From contig JBAMDO010000149.1 of assembly GCA_037074765.1 (NCBI GenBank), positions 186,001 to 250,000 on the forward strand: 64,000 nt of DNA. The letters run 5' to 3'. A model generated the notes under the pieces. The model was given only the letters and a program-made list of their open reading frames with translations, was not told the DNA's origin and ran no database searches. This document shows, piece after piece, positions 61,334-64,000 of this stretch. The position numbers were made by a program, and so were the translations under genes. The first letter of the stretch is position 1. Every line of letters starts with the position of its first letter. Source of the stretch: Mansonella perstans. Taxonomy: Eukaryota; Nematoda; Chromadorea; Rhabditida; Onchocercidae.

Positions 61334-64000
61334 ATGACCGCAGGAGAGATTTCTCAAGAAGAGAGCGCCAAAGCAGTGAATGAGATTATTGCTCGCTTAA
61401 TCAAAGCCCATCGCAATGGAGAAGACATCGATTTGAATCGTCTTAAAAGCAAAGTCTCATCAATCTATGCATTAAGTCGTCAGCCGAAGCTGGTTGATAT
61501 CATCACTGCTGTGCCTGCGGAACATAGAGTATGCATTCTTCTAAATTTTTATGAGAATTTGCAGGCATATATATTTTAATTTTTCAGTTCAGTCTGCAGA
61601 AATCCGTATGTTTGTGCTGTTGGTGAACTTAGTTTCCAAAAATTGCTCAGATTATTACAAATCATTGATAAACAGATCTAGAGAATTATAAAATAGTAAT
61701 GGTGGGAACAAGGGCGGAAACCATTGTTTGATCTCTTACCGAAGGATTTTAATCTTAATTTCAATACACTTCTTAAATTTCTCCAGTTACCAGATAATTA
61801 GTGGTTTTAGACATTGTTATGTGTTTTTATGTTCTGATTCTAACTTTTATTGTTGATGATGATGTAGATAAGAGCACTGTTCAGTTTGGCAAATGCTCAG
61901 TATATAATTTATAGAATTGGTTGGTGCCGAAACTGAAAGCCAAGCCAATTCGGACAGCTAGTGGTATTGCTATTATTGCCGTTATGTGCAAACCTCATCG
62001 GTGTCCTCACATCAATTTTACAGGTAGGTTTTAAAGATTTGAACTCCATAGTTTCACTATTCAAAAGTACGGGAATTGTTTATTGGTTGTAATAAAGTAA
62101 TTAACTTATGAAACATTTAATCCCATTAGGTTTTTTTTCCACTCTAGTTAAACGTTTCTGAAGTTATATAATTTTATGAAAATCGAACTTGAGCTGGAAA
62201 ACTTTTTTACAAATCCCTGCATTAATTTGAAGCTGTTCAGTTCCTATTCGTGAATCTTTCTATGCATAACCGTTTTTGAAAGATATATGTGCGTGTCTCA
62301 GTATCTTTTTACAAACATTGGATTCAGTTATCGGAAACAAGCACTTCATTTGAGTTATTTTAAAGCATTTGCAAACATTTCGAGATTAACTAATAAAAAT
62401 TTAGGTAACATTTGTGTATATTGTCCTGGCGGACCAGATTCTGACTTCGAATATAGTACACAGTCTTACACTGGTTATGAGCCTACCTCGATGCGAGCAA
62501 TCCGTGCTCGATATAATCCTTTTTTGCAAGCAAGAAGTCGAGTAATACAACTTACGCAACTAGGACATAATGTTGACAAAGTTCGTTCATTTGTTCTAAT
62601 TTAAATTTTTTCAAATTGGCAGTTTTTGGCATTGCATGGAAAAAAGTGCCGTAAACTAATAACTTGAAAAGTTTTATGAAATCAGGTTCCTGGGGATTTG
62701 AAATTTAATAGAATAAGTGAAGTTAAGATTGATTGTGATAGCTGTGCAAAAAATGAGTGACAAAGTGCTGAGTTCGTTATATGTATAATTCTGATTTCGA
62801 AATTGTAATTGTCGATTTGTTACTTTCGTTTCGAAATCCGATTACATTTTCTGACAAGCTTTTTAGATTTTGACTTTTTTTTTAATGTTTACGCGAAGTA
62901 TAAAAAGATATCAAAAATAAGCTCTGCAATTCGATGTTTTTTCAGGTGGAATTCATAGTAATGGGAGGCACTTTCATGTCATTACCAGATGATTATCGGG
63001 ATTATTTCATCCGAAATCTTCATGACGCATTGACTGGTCATGCTAGTAGCAGTGTATCTGAGGTTTTTATTTTGTTTTTACTGAGTATTACATTCATTTA
63101 ATCTTACTGTTCATTTGAAAGCCACAGCTATAATATATTGATGGTAAGTGATGAAATTATCATGTTTCAACTGGATTTTTTTTCTTGAACCAAAAATGGT
63201 AAAGTAAGTCCCTTTGCAGCTATTTTATTTTAAATTTCATAATCAAATACACCTTAAACAACAGGCAGTAGAATTCAGTGAACGGAGTCAAGTGAAATGT
63301 ATTGGCATAACAATCGAAACAAGACCTGATTACTGTTTACCGAAACATTTGGATGAAATGTTGAGCTATGGTTGTACAAGGCTAGAAATTGGTGTTCAGT
63401 CAGTCTACGAAGATGTTGCGAGGGACACGAATAGAGGCCATACTGTAAGTTTCCTTGATTGGTTTATTGTTATTCGCGAAATTTATTCATCCTCATAAAT
63501 AAATGATGCAAACTAAAATTTGAGAATGAAAAATTGTAGGATAGCAACCTTTAACTGATTATGCTGAACTGTATCTCGATTCATCTATTAAGGTGAAAAA
63601 GATCTGATAAAACTTAGAGAAATAGAATCGATTCTCTTTTTTAAAAATAACACTATTTGCGTTATTTCCATCCATATTCATGAAAATATTTGCGGCTCAT
63701 TCAGAATTTATTATTGGTGTAAACCTGTTTCTTTTTATTCACTTTTTTAGCTCCAATTGATTTTCGATTATCAATGAAAATAATGCTTTTGGTGTTTAAC
63801 ATCCACTTCATTTTAAATGCAAGACGAGCCATTATTAAAAGAGTGAAACTCTCTTTCGCGATAATTGATTAAAATTGTCGCAGATTTTTAGTTTATAATT
63901 AATTATTGCAGGTGAAAGCAGTATGTGAATGCTTTGAAATGGCAAAAGATACGGGTTACAAGGTAGTAATACATATGATGCCTAACCTCCCTAATGTTGG
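61334..64000 (+). CDS. ELP3: Elongator complex catalytic subunit ELP3 (5' part)
   Basis: Exons: 61334-61528, 61915-62023, 62405-62580, 62946-63062, 63265-63444, and from 63912 past the window edge; all phases chain. ELP3 is the radical-SAM / acetyltransferase-like subunit of Elongator, which starts carboxymethyl modification of wobble uridine in tRNAs. The N-terminal helical part ends with [14 protein letters not shown]. The iron-sulphur cysteines are seen in [10 protein letters not shown] and [20 protein letters not shown]. Further near-invariant segments are [45 protein letters not shown] and [18 protein letters not shown]. The C-terminal acetyltransferase-like domain lies outside the window. 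The start ATG directly follows an acceptor-like CCAG. Confidence 0.97.

Overview
The window looks like nuclear DNA of a parasitic nematode, most likely a filarial worm. It is about two-thirds A+T. Genes are split into many short exons by GT-AG introns. Several start codons lie just behind isolated TTTCAG-type acceptors, as expected for spliced-leader trans-splicing. The gene set includes a nematode-type cuticlin. Most exons are shorter than 60 codons, so gene models here were built by translating both strands and requiring exon phases to chain. Where phases chain over many exons I am confident of the model. Where only two or three short exons chain I say so.

Layout from left to right: the last exon of an unidentified gene (1-146, +); a small multi-pass membrane protein (356-1174, +); a 3 kb gene-poor stretch; an unidentified multi-exon gene (4184-5859, +); a mitochondrial C6orf136-like protein (6409-8053, +); TRMT10C/MRPP1, the methyltransferase-like subunit of mitochondrial RNase P (12501 to 8895, -); a decayed PP1-type phosphatase pseudogene (13905-15925, +); a tentative short-exon gene (18584-18094, -); an unrecognised cysteine-rich, possibly metal-binding protein (22079-20112, -); a ZP-domain cuticlin (25972-29341, +); a 45-bp tandem repeat (30060-30239); a flavin-containing monooxygenase (35635-30752, -); a long gene-poor stretch; a CNNM-family magnesium transporter (52619-43802, -) with possible extra 3' exons at 41787-40391; an unrecognised gene on the opposite strand whose exons overlap the last CNNM exon (43142-44186, +); then three genes in the same orientation, CMC1 (55015-56072), a U6-type terminal uridylyltransferase (56703-60902) and the start of ELP3 (61334 onwards).

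Some functions cluster. TRMT10C, CMC1 and the C6orf136-like protein are mitochondrial, and TRMT10C, the uridylyltransferase and ELP3 all act on RNA. Nothing shows that they form one system. The CMC1-TUT-ELP3 spacing (about 630 and 430 bp) is loose for a nematode operon.

The best candidates for something undescribed are the antisense-overlapping gene at 43142-44186 and the cysteine-rich gene at 20112-22079. Neither matches a family I recognise. Also notable are short exon fragments copied into the following intron in two different genes, a probable GC-AG intron, a 21-nt microexon and a phosphatase pseudogene that keeps one catalytic motif. I saw no rRNA, tRNA, CRISPR array or intact transposon.
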